The notes: generated by a model from the sequence alone, not told the origin. A DNA stretch of 64,000 bases from an uncultured Lachnospiraceae bacterium (GCA_910578715.1 CAJTRL010000003.1:62001-126000), one strand, 5' to 3'; shown: positions 35,623 through 44,368, counted from the first letter of the stretch. Program-made: numbers and translations.

Positions 35623-37653
35623 TTATTCTGTTACCTGTATAATCGCCACGCCTTTCGCATCCAGATTCAAATGGTCTCCCATCCGGTAAACTGTGTCCGT
35701 CAGAATGTCCGTTCCGGCATGGTTTAGAGTGATTTCGTGTGCTTCCGCATCGTGGTTTAAGAAGAACAGGAAGGTGCCGTTCGGGTTCCGTCTTGTTGTT
35801 ACCTCGATAAGTCCGGGCTCCCCTGTTGTCTGTCCGATAATCGGTTCGATGCCCGCTTCTTTGCAGATATCCCCGATAAAACGGCGGTAAAAGTCCGCAT
35901 TGGAGCGGGCGGCCACATAGTAAGCAATGCCTTTTCCAAAACGGTTGCGGGTCAATACGGGCATTCCGGCATAGAAATCTTTTTCATAGGAGCAGAGCGC
36001 CTCGGCGCCCTCGGTATGCAGAAGGTCGCAAATCAGAACCGCCGGATAGGATATGCCCTGATAGGTAAAGGAGTTCGCCATATCTTCCGGAAGCGCGTCT
36101 TCTTCCTCTACCCAGATGCCGAGAATATCCCGGAGCTTCCCCGGATAACCGCCGACGGTGACCAGGTCGTGCTCGTCCACATAACCGCTGAAAAAGGTAG
36201 TCAGAAAATGTCCGCCCTCCCGCACAAAGCTGCGCAGTCTTTCGTCATGTCCTGTTTTTACCATATACAGAAGCGGCGCAGCGACGAGGGAGTAGCCGGA
36301 AAGGTCGTCATCCACGCCGATGATGTCAACAGGGATATGCAGATTGTGGAAGGCTTTATAATAGTTGAGGATTTCGTCGCAGTAGCGGAGGTTGATGCTC
36401 GGCCCCGCAGAGTACCCTGTTGCCCACCAGTTGTCCCAGTCAAAAACAATGGCGGCTTTGGCGTCGGTGCGCGCGCCCAGCGTCAGAGAACCGATTTTAT
36501 CGAGCTCCGCGCCGAGCTGTGCGATTTCCCGAAAAACGCGCGTATTTTCATGACCGACATGGTCAATGACCGCTCCGTGATATTTCTCACAGGCGCCGAT
36601 GCTGCGCCGCATCTGGAAAAACATTACGGTGTCCGCGCCGTGTGCGACGGCCTGATAACTCCAGAGCCGCATGACGCCGGGCCGTTTGAGGGCATTATAA
36701 GGGAGCCAGTTGGTGACGCTCGGCGTCTGTTCCATCAGGGCAAACGGTTTGCCTTGTTTTAAGCCGCGCATCAGGTCGTGCCGCAGAGCCGTTTCTTCGA
36801 CGGGCGTATCGTTGGCGGGATAGTTGTCCCAGGAAATGAAATCCATGTACCTCGCCCATTTCTGATAGTCCAGGTCGGGGAAAGTTCCCATCAGGTTCGT
36901 CGTAATCGGGATGTCGGGGGTGACGCTGTGGAGGGCGTCGTATTCCAGGCGGTAACATTCCAGAATACTTTCGGAATTGAACCGCCGGTAGTCCAGAGAA
37001 ATGCCCTGGAAAGTCGTCCGGTTGGGAGCAAAATGTTCGGAAAGAAGGTTTGGCGTCACGATATCGTCGAAGTCGTAAAAGGTATGGCCCCAGAATGCCG
37101 TGTCCCAGGCCCGGTTGACTTCTTCAATCGTTCCATACTTTTCTTTCAGCCATTCCCGGAAGCGGCGCTCGCAGTTCTCACAGTAGCAGACGCCGCCGAA
37201 TTCGTTGGAAATATGCCATGCTGCGATATTATCATAGTTCTGATAGCGCTCAGCCAGTTTTGCGGCCAGCGCTCCGGCGTACTTCCGGTAAGTGGGGCTG
37301 TTCGGACAGGAATTGTGGCGGCCGCCGAATTTGCGTTTCATTCCGTTAAATTCTGTCCGGAGAATATCGGGATATTTTCTGGCCATCCATGCGGGATGGA
37401 CGGCGGTAGAGGTGGCGAGACACACTTTCAGGCCGTGGTTTCGCACCATATCCATAATTTTATCGAGTTTTTCAAAATGATAGGTTTCTTCCGACGGCTG
37501 TAAGGAAGCCCAGCTGAATACATTCAATGTTACAATGTCGATGTGGGCCAGCTTTAGAAGCCGCATGTCTTCTTCCCAAATCTCTTCCGGCCACTGTTCC
37601 GGGTTATAATCCCCGCCATATAATATTTTCTGGATTTTGCTGCTTTCAATCAT
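35623..37653 (-). CDS. GH42 beta-galactosidase
   Basis: The protein is 676 residues starting at MIESSKIQK. The in-frame upstream extension to 37761 has no ribosome site and reads through the promoter region. TIM barrel with acid/base E151 in HISNEFGG and nucleophile E308 in ALMEQTPS. Zinc-type cysteines C116, C156, C158 and C161 (CYCENC) are as in Geobacillus and Bacillus GH42. The trimerisation domain and the C-terminal beta domain (NHDAEAHEITL, GVAIIQV) are present. It is cytoplasmic. It is upstream of alpha-fucosidase and probably removes beta-galactose from galacto-oligosaccharides or xyloglucan side chains after defucosylation. Confidence 0.93.
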   Translation of the reverse strand: MIESSKIQKILYGGDYNPEQWPEEIWEEDMRLLKLAHIDIVTLNVFSWASLQPSEETYHFEKLDKIMDMVRNHGLKVCLATSTAVHPAWMARKYPDILRTEFNGMKRKFGGRHNSCPNSPTYRKYAGALAAKLAERYQNYDNIAAWHISNEFGGVCYCENCERRFREWLKEKYGTIEEVNRAWDTAFWGHTFYDFDDIVTPNLLSEHFAPNRTTFQGISLDYRRFNSESILECYRLEYDALHSVTPDIPITTNLMGTFPDLDYQKWARYMDFISWDNYPANDTPVEETALRHDLMRGLKQGKPFALMEQTPSVTNWLPYNALKRPGVMRLWSYQAVAHGADTVMFFQMRRSIGACEKYHGAVIDHVGHENTRVFREIAQLGAELDKIGSLTLGARTDAKAAIVFDWDNWWATGYSAGPSINLRYCDEILNYYKAFHNLHIPVDIIGVDDDLSGYSLVAAPLLYMVKTGHDERLRSFVREGGHFLTTFFSGYVDEHDLVTVGGYPGKLRDILGIWVEEEDALPEDMANSFTYQGISYPAVLICDLLHTEGAEALCSYEKDFYAGMPVLTRNRFGKGIAYYVAARSNADFYRRFIGDICKEAGIEPIIGQTTGEPGLIEVTTRRNPNGTFLFFLNHDAEAHEITLNHAGTDILTDTVYRMGDHLNLDAKGVAIIQVTE

Positions 37654-37725
37654 TCCGATACATAAGTCCTTTCCAAACTCTGCATTGATGGGACAGAGAG
37701 TTTTCTTTTCCAATTTCTTTTTTTC

Positions 37726-37734
37726 AGTATAGCA
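37726..37734 (-). promoter_or_regulatory. Extended -10 promoter of the GH42-GH29 operon
   Basis: On the minus strand TGCTATACT is a TGn-extended -10, placing the transcript start near 37719 and leaving a leader of about 65 bases to the GH42 start. It resembles the importer promoter TGCTATAAT at 25483. Confidence 0.6.
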
Positions 37735-37843
37735 TCTTACAGGGAAAAGGCATAGCGGCACGGCGGAAATTGCGTAAAATCTTTAAAAAAAAGTGCATGG
37801 GATATAGGTGTAAGGAACGGCGTTATTTCTGTCATGAAAGGCT

Positions 37844-37865
37844 GGAATAATTAGAAAATAATTCC
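37844..37865. promoter_or_regulatory. Perfect 9-bp palindrome in the divergent intergenic region
   Basis: GGAATAATT-AGAA-AATAATTCC lies between the GH42 promoter and the gene at 37972. It has operator-like dimensions and no T-run. The 37654-37971 stretch otherwise contains only promoter-like AT-rich DNA. Confidence 0.55.
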
Positions 37866-37971
37866 GTACCGCCCTAATATTTTTCTGAAGATGGTACGAT
37901 ATAGTATACAGAAATAGCGGAGTCGGAAGATTTCGTGTGGTTGAAAATATAAATTCCAAGGAGGGATAGGC

Positions 37972-38628
37972 ATGAGTGTAAATGGAGTTACCGGTGCTGC
38001 CGGCACATATGAAACTTATCAGACAAGCCAGACCGATGTAAAAGCACCGGAGCAGGCAGCAGACAAAGTTACAGCAGAAGGAACATCCAAGAAAGAGGAT
38101 GCGGGCGCAGTTTACGAGCCGTCCAAAGAAAAACCGACGGATTCGGTGAAGAAAACATATACCCAGAATACGGCGCTGGTTTCCAAAATGAAAGCGGACC
38201 AGGAAGAGAGACAGAAACAGCTGCAGAACATCGTTGAACAGCTGATGACAAAACAGGGCCAGACTTATAACAGTGCAAACGGTATCTGGAGCATCCTTGC
38301 GGGCGGCAAGCTCGAAGTGGATGAAGCGACGAAGTTACAGGCGCAGAAAGATATTGCTGAGGACGGTTACTGGGGCGTAAAACAGACATCGGAAAGAATC
38401 CTTGATTTTGCCACTGCACTGACAGGCGGCGACCCGGATAAAATAGAAGAGATGCGGGAAGCATTCAAGAAAGGCTATAAACAGGCGGAAGACACCTGGG
38501 GCGGCAAACTGCCGGAGATTTCCCAGAAGACATATGATGCGGTTATGGCGGGTTTCGATAAGATGGCTGAAGACGCAAAAACGACGACGGTTGTAAACGC
38601 GGCAACTGCAACCGACACCACAAACTGA
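37972..38628 (+). CDS. Conserved small helical protein of unknown function
   Basis: The protein is 218 residues without signal peptide or membrane segment. Residues 1-65 are low-complexity (Thr, Lys, Glu, Gln, Ala). Residues about 65-205 are predicted helical and contain SANGIWSILAGGKLEVDEATKLQAQKDIAEDGYWGVKQTSERILDFATALTGGD. Similar short proteins occur singly in Lachnospiraceae, but I know no function. A strong AAGGAGGG precedes the ATG and a terminator follows, so it is expressed alone and probably well. The abundance of Thr/Lys/Glu suggests a soluble, flexible protein. Confidence 0.7.
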   Translation: MSVNGVTGAAGTYETYQTSQTDVKAPEQAADKVTAEGTSKKEDAGAVYEPSKEKPTDSVKKTYTQNTALVSKMKADQEERQKQLQNIVEQLMTKQGQTYNSANGIWSILAGGKLEVDEATKLQAQKDIAEDGYWGVKQTSERILDFATALTGGDPDKIEEMREAFKKGYKQAEDTWGGKLPEISQKTYDAVMAGFDKMAEDAKTTTVVNAATATDTTN

Positions 38629-38688
38629 TACAAGGCGTAACTGTAAGGTCTTGTGTATTTGCTTGCAAAATGAACGAAATAAAAGAAA

Positions 38689-38726
38689 CTCCCGGCGACA
38701 GATACTCTGTCGGCGGGAGCTTTTTT
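38689..38726 (+). terminator. Strong terminator
   Basis: A 14-bp stem with one mismatch, CTCCCGGCGACAGA (38689-38702) / TCTGTCGGCGGGAG (38706-38719), has a 3-base loop and is followed by CTTTTTT. Confidence 0.9.
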
Positions 38727-38764
38727 GTCCGAAACATTCATTACGTCAAAGTGGATGCTTTTTC

Positions 38765-39946
38765 TCATTCAAGCGAAGAAAAAACAGTGTTCCGGATTTT
38801 TCTTGTATATTCGGTCGTGCCGGAACCTGTTTTCTGCTGCATAATTAAGAGCGTCATCCGGTTGGCAGGGTCATTTGTCATATAGGGGCCGAGCCAGCCG
38901 TCCCAGCCGTATTCCCCTTTGCTCCCCATAGAAACGGCGATGTCCGGGCGTATCATGATGCGGAGCAGATTGGCATAAGTATAGCCGGGCATACTTTCCC
39001 ACTGGTTCACATAGTCCTGTAAAGCAGGCATCAGGCGGGCGGTGGTCATAAACTCCACGGTTTTAGGTGAGAGCAGCCTTGTGTCCTTAAAAGAACCGCC
39101 ATGCAGCAGCATCTGCGTAAAAGCCGCATAGTCGTCGATTGTGGAAACGAGTCCGGCACCGCCTGATTCAAAAGCCGGGTTCAGTTCCATCCGGTTCTGG
39201 ACGGCCAGATGGGAATGGTAATAGGGTTTCAGTCCGTCCGGTGTTTCTTCATAGACTTTGGAAAGGCGGGGCTGTTTTGCTTCCGGCACATAGAAGGCCG
39301 TGTCTTTCATGTTAAGCGGCGTAAAAATTCTTTTCTCCAGAAAATCGCCGAAGCGCATATTCGATACGATTTCCACAATGGCGCCGAGAACGTCTGCGGA
39401 AGCGCCATACTGCCATTTTGTACCGGGCTCAAAGGCCAGCGGAATTTCTCCGAGACGGTTTGCCAGTTCGACAGTGGTAAGGGCCTCCGCCGAGGCAAGA
39501 TTGTCGGCTGTTTCCTGAAACAGTGTGCCGGTCAGGGCTTCCGTGGCACAGTTTAGGCCGTCATAAGTGAGGCCGGAAGTCATGTTCAGAAGATTCTGAA
39601 TCGTAACGGGCCGTGAAACGGGCATAGCCATACCGTTTTTGACAACATGCTGGTTTTGGAATCCGGGCAGATACTTGCAGACCGGGTCCAGCAGGTCAAT
39701 TTTTCCCTCTTCCAACAGCATCATAACCGCCGCGGAAGTAATCGGTTTTGTCATGGAATACAGCCTGAAAATAGTGTCCCGCGCAATCGGAATCCGGTTT
39801 GCGCTGTCCAGGAATCCCGCTTCATAATAGCATTGTTCCTCTCCGTCCTGTAAAACCATGCAGTTAATTCCGGCTACAAATCCGGTCTCCACCATTTCCT
39901 GTAACAAATCCGACAGACGCGTCAGTTTTGCGCGGTTTAGTTTCAT
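38765..39946 (-). CDS. Serine beta-lactamase-like hydrolase (class C fold)
   Basis: The protein is 393 residues without signal peptide. Motifs of the penicillin-binding-protein-like fold: SxxK with S64 and K67 (RLYSMTKPIT), the Tyr motif in KWQYGASADVLG, and a final MGSKGEYGWDG... segment in place of the KTG box. The family (COG1680) includes esterases, D-aminopeptidases and many uncharacterised hydrolases. With no export signal, resistance to beta-lactams is unlikely and a cytoplasmic esterase or peptidase is more plausible. It is alone on the minus strand, back-to-back with ispE. Confidence 0.88.
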   Translation of the reverse strand: MKLNRAKLTRLSDLLQEMVETGFVAGINCMVLQDGEEQCYYEAGFLDSANRIPIARDTIFRLYSMTKPITSAAVMMLLEEGKIDLLDPVCKYLPGFQNQHVVKNGMAMPVSRPVTIQNLLNMTSGLTYDGLNCATEALTGTLFQETADNLASAEALTTVELANRLGEIPLAFEPGTKWQYGASADVLGAIVEIVSNMRFGDFLEKRIFTPLNMKDTAFYVPEAKQPRLSKVYEETPDGLKPYYHSHLAVQNRMELNPAFESGGAGLVSTIDDYAAFTQMLLHGGSFKDTRLLSPKTVEFMTTARLMPALQDYVNQWESMPGYTYANLLRIMIRPDIAVSMGSKGEYGWDGWLGPYMTNDPANRMTLLIMQQKTGSGTTEYTRKIRNTVFSSLE

Positions 39947-40007
39947 AAGTTAATCCTCCCACCTTTTTGTGATGCAGTTTCCTCTAATTCCTTCACACTA
40001 TTATACA

Positions 40008-40036
40008 TTGACAAACAACCCCGGATTGTATAAAAT
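40008..40036 (+). promoter_or_regulatory. Promoter of ispE
   Basis: A consensus TTGACA (40008-40013), 17 bases and TAAAAT (40031-40036) lie about 65 bases upstream of the ispE ATG. A TATAAA two bases earlier is an alternative -10 with a short spacer. Confidence 0.75.
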
Positions 40037-40103
40037 TAAGTACAATCCATACTTTGAATACAATATACATAAAAAATACAGAGAAGGGAATACGGCTGTC
40101 AAC

Positions 40104-40964
40104 ATGGAGCGAATCGTAAGAAAGGCATATGCGAAAATCAATCTTGGGCTGGATGTGCTGCGGCGCAGGGAAGACGGTTATCATGAAGTGAAAATGATTA
40201 TGCAGACAATCGGGCTTTGCGATGTTCTGACTTTTACCAGAAAGGCAGAGCCGGGTATCGTTCTGAGAATCGAGAAGGCCGGGCTGGATAACGGAAAAGA
40301 CAATCTGGTCTGCCGGGCGGCGGAAGCGCTGTTTGCGGATGCCGGAATTTCTCCGGGCGTGGAGATTCTGCTGGAAAAAAGGATTCCCATTGCGGCCGGC
40401 ATGGCGGGCGGAAGTACCGATGCGGCGGCGACGCTTTGGGGGTTAAACGATTTGTTTGAGCTGGGGTATTCACTGGAGCGGTTACAGGCCCTTTCGGTAA
40501 AACTGGGAGCGGATATTCCCTATTGTCTGATGGGGGGGACGGCCCTGTCGGAAGGCATTGGGGAGATTCTGACGAAACTGCCCGGACCGCCGCCGTGTGT
40601 TCTGGTCATTGCGAAGCCGGATATCGACGTTTCGACCCGTTTTGTTTATGAAAATCTGCACGCCGACACGCTGGCTTATCACCCGGATATTGACGGGATG
40701 GAAGCGGCAATCCGAAGCGGCAGTCTGGACGGCATTACGAAACGGATGGGCAATGTGCTGGAAACGGTTACGATTCGGGAATATCCGGTAATTGACGGGA
40801 TAAAAGAACTGATGAAGGCGGCGGGGGCCGAAAACGCACTGATGAGCGGCAGCGGTCCGACGGTTTTTGGTATTTTTACAGAAGAAGAACGTGCGCGGAG
40901 GGCGGCGGAACAGATTCGGGAACGGAGTCTGGCGGGCCAGGTCTTCGTGACGGGATTTCACTGA
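40104..40964 (+). CDS. ispE: 4-diphosphocytidyl-2-C-methyl-D-erythritol kinase
   Basis: IspE phosphorylates the 2-hydroxyl of CDP-methylerythritol in the non-mevalonate isoprenoid pathway. The protein is 286 residues of the GHMP kinase fold. It shows the substrate segment AYAKINLGLDVLRRREDGYHEV, the ATP loop PIAAGMAGGSTDAAATLWGLN, and the C-terminal SGSGPTVFGIF motif. The in-frame extension to 39969 crosses the promoter and is rejected. A G7 tract lies in MGGTALSEG. The GntR gene follows after 13 bases, so the two are co-transcribed. Confidence 0.95.
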   Translation: MERIVRKAYAKINLGLDVLRRREDGYHEVKMIMQTIGLCDVLTFTRKAEPGIVLRIEKAGLDNGKDNLVCRAAEALFADAGISPGVEILLEKRIPIAAGMAGGSTDAAATLWGLNDLFELGYSLERLQALSVKLGADIPYCLMGGTALSEGIGEILTKLPGPPPCVLVIAKPDIDVSTRFVYENLHADTLAYHPDIDGMEAAIRSGSLDGITKRMGNVLETVTIREYPVIDGIKELMKAAGAENALMSGSGPTVFGIFTEEERARRAAEQIRERSLAGQVFVTGFH

Positions 40965-40977
40965 AAGGCTGGTTTGG

Positions 40978-41682
40978 ATGAGCCGGAAAGGGGATGCGAA
41001 TATGGGGGTGAAGTTTCAGGCGGATATGGATGAATTTCTTCCTTTGCGGGATGTTGTTTTCAATACGCTCAGAAAGGCGATTCTGACCGGGGAGCTGAAG
41101 CCGGGGGAACGGCTTTTGGAGATTCATCTTGCAAACCAGCTGGGCGTCAGCAGAACGCCTATCAGAGAGGCTATCAGAAAGCTGGAGCTGGAAGGACTGG
41201 TCATTATGATGCCGAGGCGCGGCGCCGAGGTAGCGCAGATTACGGAAAAAAGTCTGCGGGATGTACTGGAAGTCCGGAGGGCGCTGGACGCGCTCTGCGC
41301 AGAACTGGCGTGCGACCGGATAACGGAGGAGGAAAAACAGAAGCTGAAAACGGCCTGTGACGAATTTGAAAAGGCGACCGCAACATCGGATGCGACGATT
41401 ATTGCGGCGGCGGATGTTGCTCTGCACGATATTATCGTTGCGGCCACGAGAAACCAGCGGCTGATTCAGCTGATTAATAATTTGTCGGAACAGATGTACC
41501 GGTATCGTTTTGAATATATTAAGGACGAGAATCAGCATAATAATCTGGTGGAAGAGCATAGAATGATTTATGAAAGCATCGTCCGCCGCGATAAGGAAGG
41601 AGCGGCGGAGGCGACGAAACTGCATATCGATAACCAGGAAAAGTCCATTATCAGACAGCTCCGGGCCGAGAATCTTCCCTGA
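40978..41682 (+). CDS. GntR/FadR-subfamily transcription regulator
   Basis: The protein is up to 234 residues. The N-terminal winged helix (about 20-85; LEIHLANQLGVSRTPIREAIRKLELEGLVIMMPRRGAEV) is followed by an all-helical FCD effector domain (about 95-225). Its metal-type His residues are visible in ALHDIIVAAT and EEHRMIYESI. The FadR subgroup usually senses carboxylic acids or sugar acids. ATG 41002 with AAGGGG is an alternative start. It lies 13 bases after ispE, a pairing that says little about its regulon. A triplicated 37-bp repeat follows the gene. Confidence 0.9.
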   Translation: MSRKGDANMGVKFQADMDEFLPLRDVVFNTLRKAILTGELKPGERLLEIHLANQLGVSRTPIREAIRKLELEGLVIMMPRRGAEVAQITEKSLRDVLEVRRALDALCAELACDRITEEEKQKLKTACDEFEKATATSDATIIAAADVALHDIIVAATRNQRLIQLINNLSEQMYRYRFEYIKDENQHNNLVEEHRMIYESIVRRDKEGAAEATKLHIDNQEKSIIRQLRAENLP

Positions 41683-41720
41683 ACCAATTCCAGTACGGCG
41701 GCAATTTCTAACCGTAACCG

Positions 41721-41830
41721 GAAAGAATCGGATAGATTGAAAGTGTCCGTTGAGTCGGAAAGAATCGGATAGGCCGGAAGCATCCGTTGAGTCGGAAAAC
41801 CCGAATAAGCTGAAAGCGTCCGATGAGTCG
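41721..41830 (+). repeat. Three 37-bp tandem repeats after the GntR gene
   Basis: Copies begin at 41721, 41758 and 41795. Each opens with GAAAgAATCGGATAg or a variant and ends TCCGTTGAGTCG or TCCGATGAGTCG. They lie between the GntR stop (41682) and the next ribosome site. No open frame or hairpin explains them. Confidence 0.85.
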
Positions 41831-41926
41831 GATGAACAGGACGGCAACCGGAATAGAAGCCGGATAATCGGGAATACTCCTTGAAAAAGCCGGGCCGCGG
41901 GCTGCGGCGTTTAAGGAGAAAAAACG

Positions 41927-42370
41927 ATGAAAAATAAAATAATGGAAAACTGGAAGAAACTGGCGCAGAGCGTTACAACTGTCAGGAAGGCGTTTGGACG
42001 GCGCGTTATAGCTGCAAGTAAGATGCTGGGACGGCTCGTTACAGCCGCCAGGAAAGAAGCGGTGCTGCGGGCTGCCGGGCTTCTGGCCGGAGGGCTGGCT
42101 TTTGTCTGGTGGTGTGTGCTTTACCCTGAATTGTGTTTCCCACAGGATACTTATGCGGCGGTTTCCGGGGAGGAGGAAAGCGGTAACAGCTTCCCGCAGT
42201 CGGAGGAAGAGAATGTCCGCAGCCTCCCGCAGTCGGAGGAAGAGAATGTCCGCGGTCTTCTGCAGTCGGAGGAAGAAAATCTTCACAGCCTCTTGCAAGC
42301 GGAGGAAGAACAGGTTATAGTAAAGAGCAGACTGCTCGAATGGCTGGAGCAGCATGGCTATATCAGATAA
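41927..42370 (+). CDS. Small membrane protein with 11-residue acidic repeats
   Basis: The protein is 147 residues. The N-terminal 45 residues are basic and helical. A membrane segment (about 48-68, LLAGGLAFVWWCVLYPELCF) follows, then a tail of four tandem 11-residue units based on QSEEENVRSLP (DNA copies at 42197, 42230, 42263 and 42296, period 33). No family is recognised. TAAGGAG precedes the ATG. The repeat units are nearly identical at DNA level, so they arose recently by tandem duplication. The gene sits between the GntR regulator and murI; co-transcription with murI is possible. Confidence 0.6.
   Translation: MKNKIMENWKKLAQSVTTVRKAFGRRVIAASKMLGRLVTAARKEAVLRAAGLLAGGLAFVWWCVLYPELCFPQDTYAAVSGEEESGNSFPQSEEENVRSLPQSEEENVRGLLQSEEENLHSLLQAEEEQVIVKSRLLEWLEQHGYIR
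42197..42311 (+). repeat. In-frame 33-bp tandem repeat in the small membrane protein gene
   Basis: Three full copies and a diverged fourth of CAGTCGGAGGAAGAGAATGT-type units occur with a period of exactly 33 bp, so changes in copy number keep the reading frame and vary tail length. Confidence 0.85.
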
Positions 42371-42418
42371 GAAAAGCAAGATTATATAAAATTGAAACAG
42401 CGGGAGTCCGTATAGAAA

Positions 42419-43252
42419 ATGAATGAGAAAGAAATGCTTCACAATGCGCCGATAGGCGTTTTTGATTCAGGCGTGGGAGGCCTGACGGTTGCGCGGGAAA
42501 TCATGCGCCAGCTTCCGAACGAGAGAATCGTATATTTTGGCGATACGGCACGCCTTCCCTACGGCAGTAAATCGCCGGAAACGATTACCAGATATTCCAG
42601 GCAGATTGTACGTTTTCTGCAGACGCAGCAGGTTAAAGCGATTGTGATTGCCTGTAACTCGGTGAGCGCCTGTGCGCTGGAGGCGCTGGAAGAGGAAACG
42701 GCGCTTCCGATTATCGATGTGGTGAGGCCCGGGGCCAGAACGGCGCTGGAGACGACCCGGAACGGAAAAATCGGCGTCATCGCAACGGAGGCAACCATCA
42801 GCAGCGGCATTTATAAGCGATACATAGAAGAAAGTAACAAAAGCGTCACAATCATCAGCAAGGCCTGTCCGCTGTTTGTGCCGCTTGTGGAGGAAGGTTT
42901 GTGGGAAGACCCGGTAACGGATGAAATTGCGGGAAGATATCTGTCGGAACTGATTGACAGCGGCATCGACACGCTGATTCTCGGCTGTACGCATTATCCG
43001 CTGATTCGTTCCACGGTGGGCAGAATTATGGGCGATAAGGTCAGCCTGGTAAATCCGGCCTATGAGACGGCGAGGGCTTTAAAACGGCTGTTGGAAAAGA
43101 ACGGGCTGGAAAGCGAAAAAAGGCCCGGTCTCGGTACGGAACTGTACCGTTTTTATGTGAGCGATGCGGCGGATAAGTTCCAGAAATTTGCCAATTCCAT
43201 TCTTTCTTATGGAATCCTTTCCGCGAAAGTAATTAATATAGAGGAATTTTGA
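42419..43252 (+). CDS. murI: Glutamate racemase
   Basis: MurI interconverts L- and D-glutamate to supply D-Glu for peptidoglycan. The protein is 277 residues. The two catalytic cysteines are C79 (VIACNSVSA) and C190 (ILGCTHYP). Also visible are GVFDSGVGGLTVAREI with the catalytic Asp, GDTARLPYGSKS and VRPGA. ATG 42434 is an alternative start with a nearer purine-rich stretch. The next gene begins 2 bases after its stop, so translation is coupled to the DUF1934 protein. Confidence 0.95.
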   Translation: MNEKEMLHNAPIGVFDSGVGGLTVAREIMRQLPNERIVYFGDTARLPYGSKSPETITRYSRQIVRFLQTQQVKAIVIACNSVSACALEALEEETALPIIDVVRPGARTALETTRNGKIGVIATEATISSGIYKRYIEESNKSVTIISKACPLFVPLVEEGLWEDPVTDEIAGRYLSELIDSGIDTLILGCTHYPLIRSTVGRIMGDKVSLVNPAYETARALKRLLEKNGLESEKRPGLGTELYRFYVSDAADKFQKFANSILSYGILSAKVINIEEF

Positions 43253-43253
43253 G

Positions 43254-43700
43254 ATGACAAAAGAGGTATTGATTTCCCTGCGCGGCTTACAGTTCGACCA
43301 GAGCGACGCGGACGCCGAAAAAATCGAAACGATTATGACGGGGAATTATTATGAAAAAAACGGAAGCCACTATGTACTGTTCGAGGAAGTGATGGAAGGA
43401 CTGACGGAGCCTGTCAAAAACCGGATTAAATTCCGGGAGCATGTGCTGGAGCTGACCAGGAGCGGCGCGGTCAACGTCCATATGATTTTTGAGGAAAACC
43501 GGAAAAATATGACCAGCTATCAGACGCCTTACGGTAATATTTTAATCGGAATCGACACACAAAAAATCCACATCACACAGGAATCCGAAAGAATCGCGGT
43601 GGATGTGGATTATGCGCTGGATATCAATTATGAATATCTTGCGGACTGCCGGATTGCTCTGGACATCAGAGCGAAAGGCAGCGTTGAAAAAATTATTTAA
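43254..43700 (+). CDS. DUF1934 (YwiB-like) beta-barrel protein
   Basis: The protein is 148 residues with a lipocalin-like small beta-barrel typical of DUF1934/YwiB: IKFREHVLELTRSGAVNVHMIFEENRKNMTSYQTPYGNILIGIDTQKI, and the terminal NYEYLADCRIALDIRAK. Members are cytoplasmic and of unknown function in Firmicutes. GAGGA within the end of murI serves as its ribosome site. Its 3' end overlaps the convergent membrane protein gene by 8 bases. Confidence 0.88.
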   Translation: MTKEVLISLRGLQFDQSDADAEKIETIMTGNYYEKNGSHYVLFEEVMEGLTEPVKNRIKFREHVLELTRSGAVNVHMIFEENRKNMTSYQTPYGNILIGIDTQKIHITQESERIAVDVDYALDINYEYLADCRIALDIRAKGSVEKII

Positions 43701-44169
43701 GAGGTTTTGCCCCGGCTTTTTCCTGTGCTTTTTCAAGAGCACGCTTGAAAAAGCCTTTTTTCTTGGGCGGAGCCGGAGCGATTTTGCCGTGGATTCCCTT
43801 TACATCCGTAATATAGATGCCGCTCACGACCGCTTTGACCTCTTTTTTTACGGGAATCGAGTCAAATATTTTTTCTTCTGAAATCAGCGTCATAATCTGC
43901 GGACCGACTTTGGCCTTGACGACCGGAAGTTTGGAGTTTCTAAGCAGCTTCGGCGTCTGCTCGAGGACGGCCTGGGGCAGCCCGGCGTCTTTTATTTTCA
44001 TCCGTTTCTTATCGATTATCAGCATGGAGACGGTCTGCTTCATCGCGTCTATCTGCGCCTGCTGTGCCTCCTGTTTTTTCTGCATGTTTCTTCCCAGAAA
44101 ATACAGGACGACCAAAACAACGGCAAGAACGGCCACAATCACCAATAATACAATTGCCCATGTACTCAT
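43693..44169 (-). CDS. Single-pass membrane protein with basic tail
   Basis: The protein is 158 residues starting MSTWAIVLL; AGGAGG lies close upstream, whereas the longer frame to 44229 has none. One N-terminal membrane segment (residues 4-26) is followed by a Gln/Lys-rich coiled stretch and a folded region of about 90 residues with MLIIDKKRMKIKDAGLP and VVSGIYITDVKGI, and a Lys/Pro/Ala-rich end. I recognise no named domain. Convergent with and overlapping the DUF1934 gene by 8 bases. Confidence 0.7.
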   Translation of the reverse strand: MSTWAIVLLVIVAVLAVVLVVLYFLGRNMQKKQEAQQAQIDAMKQTVSMLIIDKKRMKIKDAGLPQAVLEQTPKLLRNSKLPVVKAKVGPQIMTLISEEKIFDSIPVKKEVKAVVSGIYITDVKGIHGKIAPAPPKKKGFFKRALEKAQEKAGAKPLK

Positions 44170-44368
44170 ACAAAAATACCTCCTGTTTACCTGTGTCTGC
44201 AATCCATATTTTAACATTGATTCGGACAATAGGCAAGGGGTTAAAAACTGTTACAAAAATCTCGCATCAACCCCTTTTAAGAAAGGCAGTTTTGTGGTAT
44301 ATTCTAGTTTAGTATGGGTTGTACAAAGACGATATTACGGAATAGAAAACAAAAAGAAAGGCATTTTT

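Noticed and set aside
37654..37761. N-terminal extension of the first GH42 enzyme
   Set aside because: It would read through the extended -10 promoter, has no ribosome site and is not family-like sequence.
38765..39946. Antibiotic-resistance beta-lactamase
   Set aside because: SxxK and Tyr motifs are present but there is no export signal, and the sequence fits the broad COG1680 esterase-like group better.
41721..42311. Possible CRISPR array (regular 33-37 bp repeats)
   Set aside because: Units are contiguous with no spacers, differ between the two arrays, one is coding, and there are no cas genes.
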